Source: Deltaproteobacteria bacterium (GTDB lineage: Bacteria; Myxococcota_A; Polyangia; Polyangiales; Polyangiaceae). Taken from it: a stretch of 32,868 bases of DNA. The stretch covers positions 1 to 32,868 of the forward strand of contig VGRJ01000044.1 in NCBI GenBank assembly GCA_016875405.1, in the 5' to 3' direction. This document shows positions 7,536-13,803 of the stretch, piece by piece; the stretch's first letter is position 1, and each line of letters begins with the position of its first letter. The position numbers and the translations under genes are program-made. The notes below the pieces were generated by a model. It was not told the DNA's origin, did not search any database, and was given only the letters and a program-made list of their open reading frames with translations.

Positions 7536-8963
7536 ATGGGCGCACCAATCCTGGTGGTCGACGACGAGCCGAGCCTCCGGCAGGTCCTCGAGATCGCGCT
7601 TCGGCGCGGCGGCTACGAGGTGAAGACCGTGAGCGGTGTCGCGGCCGCGTCGCGGGCGATCGGCGACGCGAAGGTCCCGTTCCCGCTCGTCCTCACCGAC
7701 CTCGTCATGCCCGACGGCTCGGGCATGGATGTGCTCGCCGCGGCGCGCGCCCGCAGCAGCGACACGCAGGTCATCGTGATGACCGCGTACTCGACCGTCG
7801 AGTCGGCGCTCGACGCGATGCGCAGCGGCGCGTACGACTTCGTGACGAAGCCCTTCTCGCCGGCGGAGATCGTCACGCTCGCATCCAAGGCACTCGAGAA
7901 GAACGCGGTCGTCGAGGAGAACCGACGCCTCAAGGCAAAGCTCGCCGCACTCGCCCCGACCGCCGACGAGGTGTTCGGTCACAACGAGACGATGCGGAAG
8001 GTGGGCTTGCTCGTCGAGAAGGCCGCCGCGAGCAAGGCGACTGTGCTCCTCACGGGCGAGAGCGGGACCGGCAAGGAGCGGGTCGCGCGCATCCTCCATG
8101 AGCGGAGCGACCGACGCGCAGGGCCGTTCTGCGTCATCAACTGCGGCGCGCTTCCCGAGGCGCTGATGGAGAGCGAGCTCTTCGGACACGAGAAGGGCGC
8201 CTTCACGGGCGCGACCTCCGCGACGACAGGGCTCTTTCGACAGGCTCAGGGCGGGACACTGCTGCTCGACGAAGTCGGAGAGCTGCCGCTCCCGCTGCAG
8301 GTGAAGCTGCTCCGCGTGCTGCAGGAGAAGCGCGTGCGCCCCGTCGGGAGCTCGAGCGAGGTGCCCGTCGATGTGCGCGTCCTCGCCGCGACCAACCGCG
8401 ACGTCGAGGCCGAGGTGACCGCGGGCCGCTTCCGCACGGACCTCTATTACCGACTCAACGTGCTGCGGGTCGAGCTGCCGCCGCTGCGCGAGCGAGCTGG
8501 GGACGCGCGGCGGCTCGCTCAGCAAATGGTCGCGCGCTTCGCCGGCGAGGTGGGCAAGCCGATCGAGGGCCTCACCCCTGCCGCCCTGCGCGCGCTCGAC
8601 GGCTATGCCTTCCCCGGCAACGTGCGCGAGCTCGAGAACATGATGGAGCGCGCGGTCGCCCTCGCGTCGGGGTCGTGGCTCGACGTCGACCTCCTGCCCG
8701 ACGCGCTCGTTCGGCGGGCCGCCACGCCGAGCACCGGCCTGCTTCTCCCCCCCGAAGGCCTCGCGCTCGACGACGTGCTCGCCGACGTCGAACGTCGCCT
8801 CATTCAGCAAGCGCTCGAGCGAACTGGCGGCGTCCGCAAGCGCGCCGCGAAGCTGCTCGGCATCTCGTTCCGGTCGATCCGCTACCGCCTCGACAAGCTG
8901 GGCGTCGCGACCGACGACGCAGACCCGACCGAGGAGTCCGAGGATACAATCGACGAGAGCTGA
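7536..8963 (+). CDS. pilR: Sigma-54-dependent response regulator, PilR-like
   Basis: The 475-residue NtrC-family activator has three parts. The receiver domain (about 3-120) has acidic residues VDDE, phospho-acceptor Asp in [18 protein letters not shown] and the Lys of FVTKPFSP. The AAA+ domain (about 140-375) has Walker A GESGTGKE, the sigma-54 contact loop GAFTGA, Walker [14 protein letters not shown] and the arginine-finger region. A Fis-type helix-turn-helix follows ([25 protein letters not shown]). Such proteins open sigma-54 promoters after phosphorylation by a histidine kinase, which is not in this window. The pilR name is inferred from its place directly upstream of pilin genes with sigma-54-type promoters. 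ATG at 7536 has GAAGGG 9-10 bases upstream; an in-frame GTG at 7512 overlapping the lipoprotein stop is an alternative start. Confidence 0.88.
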   Translation: MGAPILVVDDEPSLRQVLEIALRRGGYEVKTVSGVAAASRAIGDAKVPFPLVLTDLVMPDGSGMDVLAAARARSSDTQVIVMTAYSTVESALDAMRSGAYDFVTKPFSPAEIVTLASKALEKNAVVEENRRLKAKLAALAPTADEVFGHNETMRKVGLLVEKAAASKATVLLTGESGTGKERVARILHERSDRRAGPFCVINCGALPEALMESELFGHEKGAFTGATSATTGLFRQAQGGTLLLDEVGELPLPLQVKLLRVLQEKRVRPVGSSSEVPVDVRVLAATNRDVEAEVTAGRFRTDLYYRLNVLRVELPPLRERAGDARRLAQQMVARFAGEVGKPIEGLTPAALRALDGYAFPGNVRELENMMERAVALASGSWLDVDLLPDALVRRAATPSTGLLLPPEGLALDDVLADVERRLIQQALERTGGVRKRAAKLLGISFRSIRYRLDKLGVATDDADPTEESEDTIDES

Positions 8964-9174
8964 GGGCTCGTCGTCACCCCCAAGCCGAGCCCCTCCGGCG
9001 CCGCGCGGTGACACGACGCGGCATCCTCTCTGGGAAGGGGTGCCGCAAATCGTCACGCCCTCACGGTGACCAGGCGGTCGCGAGGCAGAGCCGGTGGCCG
9101 TCGTCGCGTCGTTCAGAGCGGATCTTTCTTTTTTGTCGGCGCACAGCGTCCTTCGAGACCCCCCCAATACCTAC

Positions 9175-9191
9175 AGGCACGTTGGTTGCTT
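9175..9191 (+). promoter_or_regulatory. Sigma-54 (-24/-12) promoter of the first pilin gene
   Basis: AGGCACG-TTGG-TTGCTT matches the consensus TGGCACG-N4-TTGCW at all but the first base, with the invariant GG (9176-9177) and GC (9188-9189) exactly 10 bases apart. Transcription would start near 9201, giving a leader of about 85 bases that ends in AAGGAG before the ATG. It lies in the 322-base gap after the pilR-like gene. A T-rich tract ending in GTC (about 9126-9137), some 65 bases upstream of the predicted start, could be an activator site, but I saw no duplicated element to support that. Confidence 0.8.
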
Positions 9192-9285
9192 GGATGGGTG
9201 CTCGTCTTTCAGTATGATCAAAGCCGTTCGAAGCTCGCGGGGACGTCAACGTCCACGAGCCACCACCCTAAAGGAGATTCACACG

Positions 9286-9888
9286 ATGCGTTCGATTCGC
9301 CGCCGATTCAGAGTCCGAGGGTTCACATTGGTTGAGCTCATGATCGTCGTCGCCATCATCGGCGTCCTCGCGGCCCTCGCGATTTACGGTGTCCGCCGTT
9401 ACCTCGCGAGCGCGAAGACCTCGGAGGCGAAGAACACCATCGGCGCGATCTCGCGCGCGTCGCAAGCTGCTTACGAGCGTGAGAATGCAGCGTCCGAGGA
9501 GATTCCCGAGGGCACCGAATCGAAGGGCGCGAGCCACAGCCTCTGTGGCTCCGCGACCACCGTCCCGGCCAACGTCCCGGCGGGCAAGAAGTACCAGCCG
9601 CTGACGACCAACGGCAAAGACTACGACTCGGGCGACATGACCACGGGCTGGAAGTGCCTCAAGTTCAGCATGACCCAGCCGCACTACTATCAGTACCACT
9701 ACAGCAAAAACGCGGCCGCCGCGAACTCCACCAACCCGGCCAAGTGCGCCGCGAACTGCTACGAGGCTCAGGCAGTCGGCGACCTCGACGGCGACACCGT
9801 GACCGCCCAGTTCTCGCAGACCGGCATCATCACCAACGGCGAACTCAAGAAGGCCACGCAGATCCACATCAAGGACGAGTACGAATGA
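9286..9888 (+). CDS. pilA: Type IV pilin, major-type (copy 1)
   Basis: The 200-residue prepilin has a basic 12-residue leader ending in Gly, the cleavage and methylation site RG|FTLVE with the conserved Glu5, and the hydrophobic assembly helix (LMIVVAIIGVLAALAIYGVR). After processing by a prepilin peptidase, the mature subunit would polymerise into a pilus. The 188-residue globular part has four cysteines (in SHSLCG, GWKCLKF, AKCAANCYE), enough for two disulfides, a WKCLKF...QPH core, and a C-terminal acidic loop GDLDGD. AAGGAG lies 9 bases before the ATG. A sigma-54 promoter precedes it. It is nearly identical to the gene at 11526. Twitching-pilus use is inferred, not shown. Confidence 0.93.
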   Translation: MRSIRRRFRVRGFTLVELMIVVAIIGVLAALAIYGVRRYLASAKTSEAKNTIGAISRASQAAYERENAASEEIPEGTESKGASHSLCGSATTVPANVPAGKKYQPLTTNGKDYDSGDMTTGWKCLKFSMTQPHYYQYHYSKNAAAANSTNPAKCAANCYEAQAVGDLDGDTVTAQFSQTGIITNGELKKATQIHIKDEYE

Positions 9889-9912
9889 TCGGCTGATCCG
9901 TCGAGCATTCCC
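9334..9912 (+). repeat. 579-bp pilin duplication, unit 1
   Basis: Bases 9334-9912 match 11571-12149 with only scattered substitutions and no length change. The repeat begins at the Glu5 codon region of the pilin and runs past the stop codon into shared 3' flank (TGATCGGCTGATCCGTCGAG). The encoded mature proteins differ at about 12 of 188 residues. Upstream of the unit the two genes differ in leader sequence and even in the wobble bases of the conserved FTLV codons. Confidence 0.9.
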
Positions 9913-9913
9913 C

Positions 9914-9948
9914 AACGAACGAAGCGGTCGGCCGCTTTGACGTTCGTT
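9914..9948 (+). terminator. Stem-loop after first pilin gene
   Basis: AACGAACG (9914-9921) pairs perfectly with CGTTCGTT (9941-9948), with an inner AGCGG/CCGCT stem around a TCGG loop. It lies 25 bases after the pilin stop. No T-run follows, so it may protect the pilin mRNA 3' end or attenuate rather than fully terminate. Confidence 0.6.
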
Positions 9949-10036
9949 CCGACCGGCGTGCTCCGTGGCGCGAGGGCGACCTCGCCCTTCTTCGCTCTTC
10001 GCACATTCGGTCGCATCGAGGCCCGCACATCGCCGT

Positions 10037-10053
10037 TGGCTTGTTCCTTGCTG
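10037..10053 (+). promoter_or_regulatory. Sigma-54-type promoter of second pilin gene
   Basis: TGGCTTG-TTCC-TTGCT has GG (10038-10039) and GC (10050-10051) 10 bases apart, a perfect -12 TTGCT element and two mismatches in the -24 element. The predicted start near 10063 leaves a 25-base leader containing AAGG (10074-10077) before the ATG at 10088. Confidence 0.62.
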
Positions 10054-10087
10054 CCCGCTTTGTAGTGGACTCCAAGGTCTGTGACGC

Positions 10088-10630
10088 ATGACTACCCGCC
10101 GTCGCTTTGACACAGCGCGCGCCTTCACGTTGGTGGAGGTGATGATCGTGGTGGCGATCGTCGGGGTGATGGCTGCGCTCGCCGTGTTCGGAATCCGCAA
10201 GTACCTCATGGCGGGCAAGGCGAAGGCCGACGCCGACGGCGCGATGCTCGGGATGGCATCAGCGATTCGCGCCTACTACGACGCGAACCGCGGCTACCTC
10301 AACTGCAGCGAGAGCTACGAGGACTACTACCCGATGGCCCCCACCGGGAAGAAGCATCCCCTCAACAACCCGAACAACCCCAGGCACGCCTGCTGGTCCC
10401 TCTACAACGTCCGGATGGGCCCGACCTACATGTCGTTCGCCGTCCGCGCGGGAACGAAGAATGAAACGCCCACGACGCCGACCGGGTTCAGCGTGACGTT
10501 CCCGAAGCCCAAGGAGCCCTGGTTCGTCCTCGTCGGCGCGCTCGACCTCGACGACGACAAGACCTTCGCGCGCTACATGACTTCCTCGTTCTCCCCGGGC
10601 GTCATCTTCCGAATCAACGAGGGGGAGTGA
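10088..10630 (+). CDS. Divergent type IV prepilin
   Basis: The 180-residue prepilin has a basic leader and a class III signal in which the usual Gly at -1 is replaced by Ala (TARA|FTLVEVM). The assembly helix (VMIVVAIVGVMAALAVFGIR) and Glu5 are intact. The globular domain is distant from the neighbouring major-type pilins but keeps their layout: two Cys (YLNCSES, HACWSL), a W-x-L-x-x-V core (CWSLYNVRMGPTYMSFAV) and a C-terminal acidic loop (LDLDDDKTF) followed by a final strand ending in Glu. It is probably a minor pilin or an alternative subunit; nothing in the sequence decides which. It follows its own sigma-54-type promoter. Confidence 0.88.
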   Translation: MTTRRRFDTARAFTLVEVMIVVAIVGVMAALAVFGIRKYLMAGKAKADADGAMLGMASAIRAYYDANRGYLNCSESYEDYYPMAPTGKKHPLNNPNNPRHACWSLYNVRMGPTYMSFAVRAGTKNETPTTPTGFSVTFPKPKEPWFVLVGALDLDDDKTFARYMTSSFSPGVIFRINEGE

Positions 10631-10771
10631 TAGGCGATGCGAGCCGGCCGACGCCCATGGGTCTGGGAGGCGAGCGCTCCAGGGACGAATTCCGTCACCG
10701 CTGCGGGGCTCGAGTGCTGAGAATTGGCTGGCTCGCACGCTCGCGGGCTTTAATGAAGCTTCCTCGGCTGA

Positions 10772-10787
10772 TGGCATGCTCCTCGCT
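10772..10787 (+). promoter_or_regulatory. Sigma-54-type promoter of third pilin gene
   Basis: TGGCATG-CTCC-TCGCT has GG (10773-10774) and GC (10785-10786) separated by 10 bases, with one mismatch in each element. The predicted start near 10798 is about 21 bases before the ATG at 10819, which supports that start codon over the in-frame ATG at 10753. Confidence 0.55.
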
Positions 10788-10818
10788 CCAGCGAGGTCTC
10801 GGCGAGTTCAATCCCTCC

Positions 10819-11397
10819 ATGGCACCACCTCCGACCGCTCCGCTCCGCGTCGCCTCCCTGCGACGTCATCGCGCCACGGAGGGATTCACGCTCGTCGAGC
10901 TCTTGGCCGTCGTAGCGATGATCGGCGTTTTGTCCGCGCTCGCGGTGGTGGGGTTCAAGAAGTACATGAACTCGACCCGAACCGCGGACGCACGGGCAGT
11001 GATCGGTTCGATCCGCATCGCAGAGGAGTCCTATCGCGCTGAGACGCTGACGTACCGTACTTGCGGGACCAGCCTTTCGGACTGGTATCCGGGAACGCCC
11101 AACGGAAAGAAGCGCAATTTCAACGGCTGGACCTCGCACTCTCGGTACGACGATTGGCGAATCCTCAACGTCACCGTCGACTCGCCGACGACCTTCGGGT
11201 TCTCGGTGGTTGCAGGGGCACCGGGCGAGAAGGCCCCGAACACGAACACCAGCTTGAAGCCGGCCTGGCCAAGCCCAACCTCCGAGCCGTGGTACGTGAT
11301 CCAGGCCGCTGGCGACAACGACGGAGACGGAGTGCTCTGTTACCTCGTCTCCTCGTCATTCAACGGCGAGATCTACGTCGAAAACGACACGGAGTGA
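10819..11397 (+). CDS. Divergent type IV prepilin
   Basis: The predicted 192-residue prepilin has a basic leader of about 28 residues ending in Gly, then EG|FTLVELLAVVAMIGVLSALA, so it should be a normal substrate for prepilin peptidase. The globular part shares with its neighbours a W-x-x-L-x-V core (DDWRILNVTVDSPTTFGFSV), an acidic loop (GDNDGDGVLCYL) and a final strand ending in an acidic residue pair and Glu. Two cysteines (YRTCGTS and VLCYLV) could pair. The frame is open upstream to 10627, but an upstream start would put a very long leader before the helix. The 188 bases before it hold a sigma-54-type promoter. Function as a minor or alternative pilin is inferred. Confidence 0.87.
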   Translation: MAPPPTAPLRVASLRRHRATEGFTLVELLAVVAMIGVLSALAVVGFKKYMNSTRTADARAVIGSIRIAEESYRAETLTYRTCGTSLSDWYPGTPNGKKRNFNGWTSHSRYDDWRILNVTVDSPTTFGFSVVAGAPGEKAPNTNTSLKPAWPSPTSEPWYVIQAAGDNDGDGVLCYLVSSSFNGEIYVENDTE

Positions 11398-11470
11398 CCG
11401 CGCTCCGCGCGCCTTGACCACCACGCTTCACGAACACGTCAAAGAACCACTGACACGCACGACCAATTTC

Positions 11471-11494
11471 CCCCGACACCTAATGGCGTCGGGG
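11471..11494 (+). promoter_or_regulatory. Stem-loop in leader of second pilA copy
   Basis: CCCCGACACC and GGCGTCGGGG pair around a TAAT loop with one A-C mismatch (7 outer and 2 inner base pairs). It lies 74 bases after the stop of the previous prepilin gene and about 30 bases before the next ATG. The trailing CTTTGG is a poor T-tract. It could be a terminator for the upstream gene or an mRNA leader structure. I found no sigma-54 signature in this gap. Confidence 0.5.
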
Positions 11495-11525
11495 CTTTGG
11501 GAGCTCGAAAGGAACCACTAACGCC

Positions 11526-12125
11526 ATGAAACGCAGGATCAAACTCAGTAAGCGCGGCTTCACCCTCGTGGAGCTCATGATCGTCGTCGCCATCATCGGC
11601 GTCCTCGCAGCCCTCGCGATCTACGGTGTCCGCCGTTACCTCGCGAGCGCGAAGACCTCGGAGGCGAAGAACACCATCGGCGCGATCTCGCGCGCGGCCC
11701 AAGCTGCTTACGAGCGCGAGAACGCAGCGTCCGAGGAGGTTGCTGAGGGTACCGAGTCGAAGGGCGCGAGCCACGACCTCTGTGGCACCGCGACCATCGT
11801 CCCGGCCAACGTTCCGGCGGGCAAGAAGTACCAGCCGCTGACGACCAACGGCAAAGACTTCGACTCGGGCGACATGACCACGGGCTGGAAGTGCCTCAAG
11901 TTCAGCATGACCCAGCCGCACTACTATCAGTACCACTACACCAAAAACACGGCCGCCGCGAACTCCACCAATCCGGCCAAGTGCGCCGCGAACTGCTACG
12001 AGACGCAGGCAGTCGGCGACCTCGACGGCGACACCCTGACCGCCCAGTTCTCGCAGACCGGCATCATCACCAACGGCGAACTCAAGAAGGCCTCTCAGAT
12101 CCACATCAAGGACGAGTACGAATGA
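11526..12125 (+). CDS. pilA: Type IV pilin, major-type (copy 2)
   Basis: The 199-residue prepilin has an 11-residue basic leader (MKRRIKLSKRG) cleaved before FTLVE. The mature 188 residues match the gene at 9286 at all but about 12 positions, all but one of them outside the buried N-terminal helix region, and keep the same four cysteines, the WKCLKF...QPH core and the GDLDGD loop. GAAAGGA lies about 10 bases before the ATG. Unlike copy 1 there is no recognisable sigma-54 promoter directly upstream, so it may be read from an upstream pilin promoter or from an unrecognised one. A strong intrinsic terminator follows. Confidence 0.93.
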   Translation: MKRRIKLSKRGFTLVELMIVVAIIGVLAALAIYGVRRYLASAKTSEAKNTIGAISRAAQAAYERENAASEEVAEGTESKGASHDLCGTATIVPANVPAGKKYQPLTTNGKDFDSGDMTTGWKCLKFSMTQPHYYQYHYTKNTAAANSTNPAKCAANCYETQAVGDLDGDTLTAQFSQTGIITNGELKKASQIHIKDEYE

Positions 12126-12149
12126 TCGGCTGATCCGTCGAGCATTCCC
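11571..12149 (+). repeat. 579-bp pilin duplication, unit 2
   Basis: This is the second copy of the unit at 9334-9912, in the same orientation about 2.2 kb away. It includes the 3' flank as far as ...GAGCATTCCC. Beyond this point the two flanks diverge, though both hold a GCGGTCGG-containing stem-loop. Confidence 0.9.
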
Positions 12150-12157
12150 AAACCCTC

Positions 12158-12195
12158 GGGGCGGTCGGCGTGGAGCCGGTCGCCCCATTTTTTTT
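12158..12195 (+). terminator. Intrinsic terminator after second pilA copy
   Basis: GGGGCGGTCGGC (12158-12169) pairs with GCCGGTCGCCCC (12175-12186), with two G-U pairs, around a GTGGA loop. A run of eight T (12188-12195) follows. This is the best rho-independent terminator in the window and separates the pilin genes from the downstream leaderless homologue. Confidence 0.93.
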
Positions 12196-12249
12196 GGTGT
12201 ATTCTTGGAGGCGAGCCAGGATCTGGCTCATCGAGACCGAGACGACGAC

Positions 12250-12747
12250 ATGGCCCGGACGTGGAGCGCACCCGAAATCGCGGCGCTGATCGCGGTAGGA
12301 GGCAGCCTGACCATGGTTGCCGTGCCGGCCTTCATCCGGAACCTGAGCTTCTCGAAGATGAGCGAGCCGATCGACGGGCTCGACCGCATGGTCACGGCGG
12401 CCGTGGTGTATTCGGAAGGTCGCCCGCAGAACCTCAGCTTCCCACCTTCAGCCCCATTGACGCCCGAGAAGGTCCCGCGCGGCGTCGAGGAGCGCGACCC
12501 CGATGATGCCTGGGAGCACCTCACCTGGAGGTCGCTCGACTTTCGGTTCGATCAACCTCACGGCTTCGCCTTCCGCTTCGAGAGCGCCTTCGATGCGCAG
12601 ACCGGCGTCGCGCGCTTCGTGGCGACTGCCCACGGCGACCTGGACGGAGACGACGTCCTCTCGACGTTCGCGGTACGCGGCGAGCGCCTACCGGGCGACG
12701 GGGCGCGCGTCCTGCCTGGGATGTTCGTCGATCGGGAGGTCGAGTGA
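12250..12747 (+). CDS. Leaderless, degenerate pilin homologue
   Basis: The predicted 165-residue protein aligns by eye with the pilins upstream: a hydrophobic N-terminal helix with Glu at the pilin Glu5 position (WSAPEIAALIAVGGSLTMVA), then VPAFIRNL and, further on, TWRSLDFRFDQPHGFAF, which matches the WKCLKFSMTQPHYYQYHY core of the major-type pilins. A C-terminal loop HGDLDGDDVLSTF and terminal Glu follow. It lacks the Gly-1 and the FTLVE cleavage box, so it should not be processed normally. The cysteines are also gone. Start is ATG 12250; a TTG at 12205 is possible. It overlaps the next gene by 4 bases. It may be a membrane-anchored decoy, a regulator of assembly, or a decaying paralogue. 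Confidence 0.78.
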   Translation: MARTWSAPEIAALIAVGGSLTMVAVPAFIRNLSFSKMSEPIDGLDRMVTAAVVYSEGRPQNLSFPPSAPLTPEKVPRGVEERDPDDAWEHLTWRSLDFRFDQPHGFAFRFESAFDAQTGVARFVATAHGDLDGDDVLSTFAVRGERLPGDGARVLPGMFVDREVE

Positions 12748-13667
12748 AGCGTCGCCTGCGCGACTGGCTCGTTCCTCTTGCCGCGCTCACCGTCGCCGTT
12801 GGGCTGGTGCGTGAAGCGCGCCCGAAGGTGTTCGCCGAGCACGCCCGCGTGAAGAACACCACCGAGGCCTATCTCCTCCCTCCCCCTTCGCAGCTGCGCA
12901 CGCTGACGCTCGGCTACGACACCGCCGTGTCGGATTTGCTCTGGGCTCACACGCTCGTCGCCCAGGGGATTCACCTCCAAGAGCGCAGACGCTTCACGAG
13001 CATCGTGCAGCTCTACGAGGCGATAAACGAGCTCGCCCCGACGTGGCGTACGCCCTACCTCTTCGCCGATGCGCTCATCACGCTGCAGTCTGCGGCGATC
13101 GGCTTCGACGAAGTCGCTGCGACGCGTCGCATCCTGGAGCGCGGGGTTCAGAACCGGCCGCTCGACGCCGAGCTGTGGCTCAACCTCGGCCAGTTCGTCG
13201 CCTTCGTCGCGCCCGCGAGCTACCTCGAAGACCGACCCGAGCTCGCAACCACCTGGCGACGAGAAGGTCTCGCGTACCTCGAGCGGGCCGCAGAGCTGGG
13301 CGCATCTTCGAGCATCGGATGGCAGGCGCTAGGGGGTGCGGCGCGGCTTGCGCGCGAGGGCAAGCGTGACGCCGCCATCCGCTTCTACGAGCGCCAGTAC
13401 GCCGTGACCGAGGATCCGGAGCTGAGGCGGACCATCGAGCGCCGCCTCACGAAGCTGCTCGGCGAAGAGCAGCGCGCGAAGATCGTCGAGCGGCGCAAGG
13501 CGTTTGACGCAGAGCGGACGGCCGAGTTTTCGTGGCTCGGCGACGACGACACGAGCTACCTGCTCCTAGGACCGCGCCTGCGCGCGAGCTGCGTCGGGAA
13601 GGACCGCGACAAGACGACCTGCGCGACGACCTGGCGAGCCTGGGCCGAGGCGCGCGAGGCCCACTAA
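12744..13667 (+). CDS. TPR-like membrane-anchored protein, pilin-locus partner
   Basis: The 307-residue product has an N-terminal anchor (DWLVPLAALTVAVGLV) after a basic start, then an alpha-helical region with TPR-like helix pairs (SIVQLYEAINELAPTWRTPY, ILERGVQNRPLDAELWLNLG, AAELGASSSIGWQALGGAAR, IRFYERQYAVTEDPELRRTI) at about residues 85-240. It most likely faces the periplasm. TPR proteins serve as scaffolds, and some (for example Tgl of Myxococcus) are needed for pilus assembly, but this is not a Tgl match I can assert. GTG start overlaps the stop of the leaderless pilin homologue (GTGA), so the two are translationally coupled and may act together. Confidence 0.8.
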   Translation: MKRRLRDWLVPLAALTVAVGLVREARPKVFAEHARVKNTTEAYLLPPPSQLRTLTLGYDTAVSDLLWAHTLVAQGIHLQERRRFTSIVQLYEAINELAPTWRTPYLFADALITLQSAAIGFDEVAATRRILERGVQNRPLDAELWLNLGQFVAFVAPASYLEDRPELATTWRREGLAYLERAAELGASSSIGWQALGGAARLAREGKRDAAIRFYERQYAVTEDPELRRTIERRLTKLLGEEQRAKIVERRKAFDAERTAEFSWLGDDDTSYLLLGPRLRASCVGKDRDKTTCATTWRAWAEAREAH

Positions 13668-13777
13668 TCCGCACGGTTGCGTCGGCGCGCTCGCGGAGAG
13701 CGACGCCCCGCAAGCGGGCCGTTCGGCCAGGAGTGTTCGCCCGCGCGAGGGCGGCCAGGAGCTCCGCGGGGGCCAAG

Positions 13778-13803
13778 CTCTACGGGGGCAAATCCCCGCA
13801 GAG
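13778..13803. terminator. Stem-loop between convergent genes
   Basis: CTCT-A-CGGGGG and TCCCCG-C-AGAG pair around a CAAA loop, with one mismatch and one G-U pair. The hairpin ends one base before the stop codon of the minus-strand gene and about 110 bases after the TPR gene, so it could mark the end of both transcripts. There is no T-run on either strand. Confidence 0.5.

Noticed and set aside
9123-9134. T-rich tract as a terminator for the pilR-like gene
   Set aside because: No convincing stem precedes the T-run, and it lies in the upstream control region of the first pilin gene.
7404-9167. Minus-strand 587-residue open frame
   Set aside because: Antisense to the response regulator gene; composition is that of a shadow frame.
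12205-12249. TTG start for the leaderless pilin homologue that might supply a leader peptide
   Set aside because: The added residues are acidic and polar, do not restore a Gly-FTLVE cleavage site, and place the start only 10 bases after the terminator T-run.
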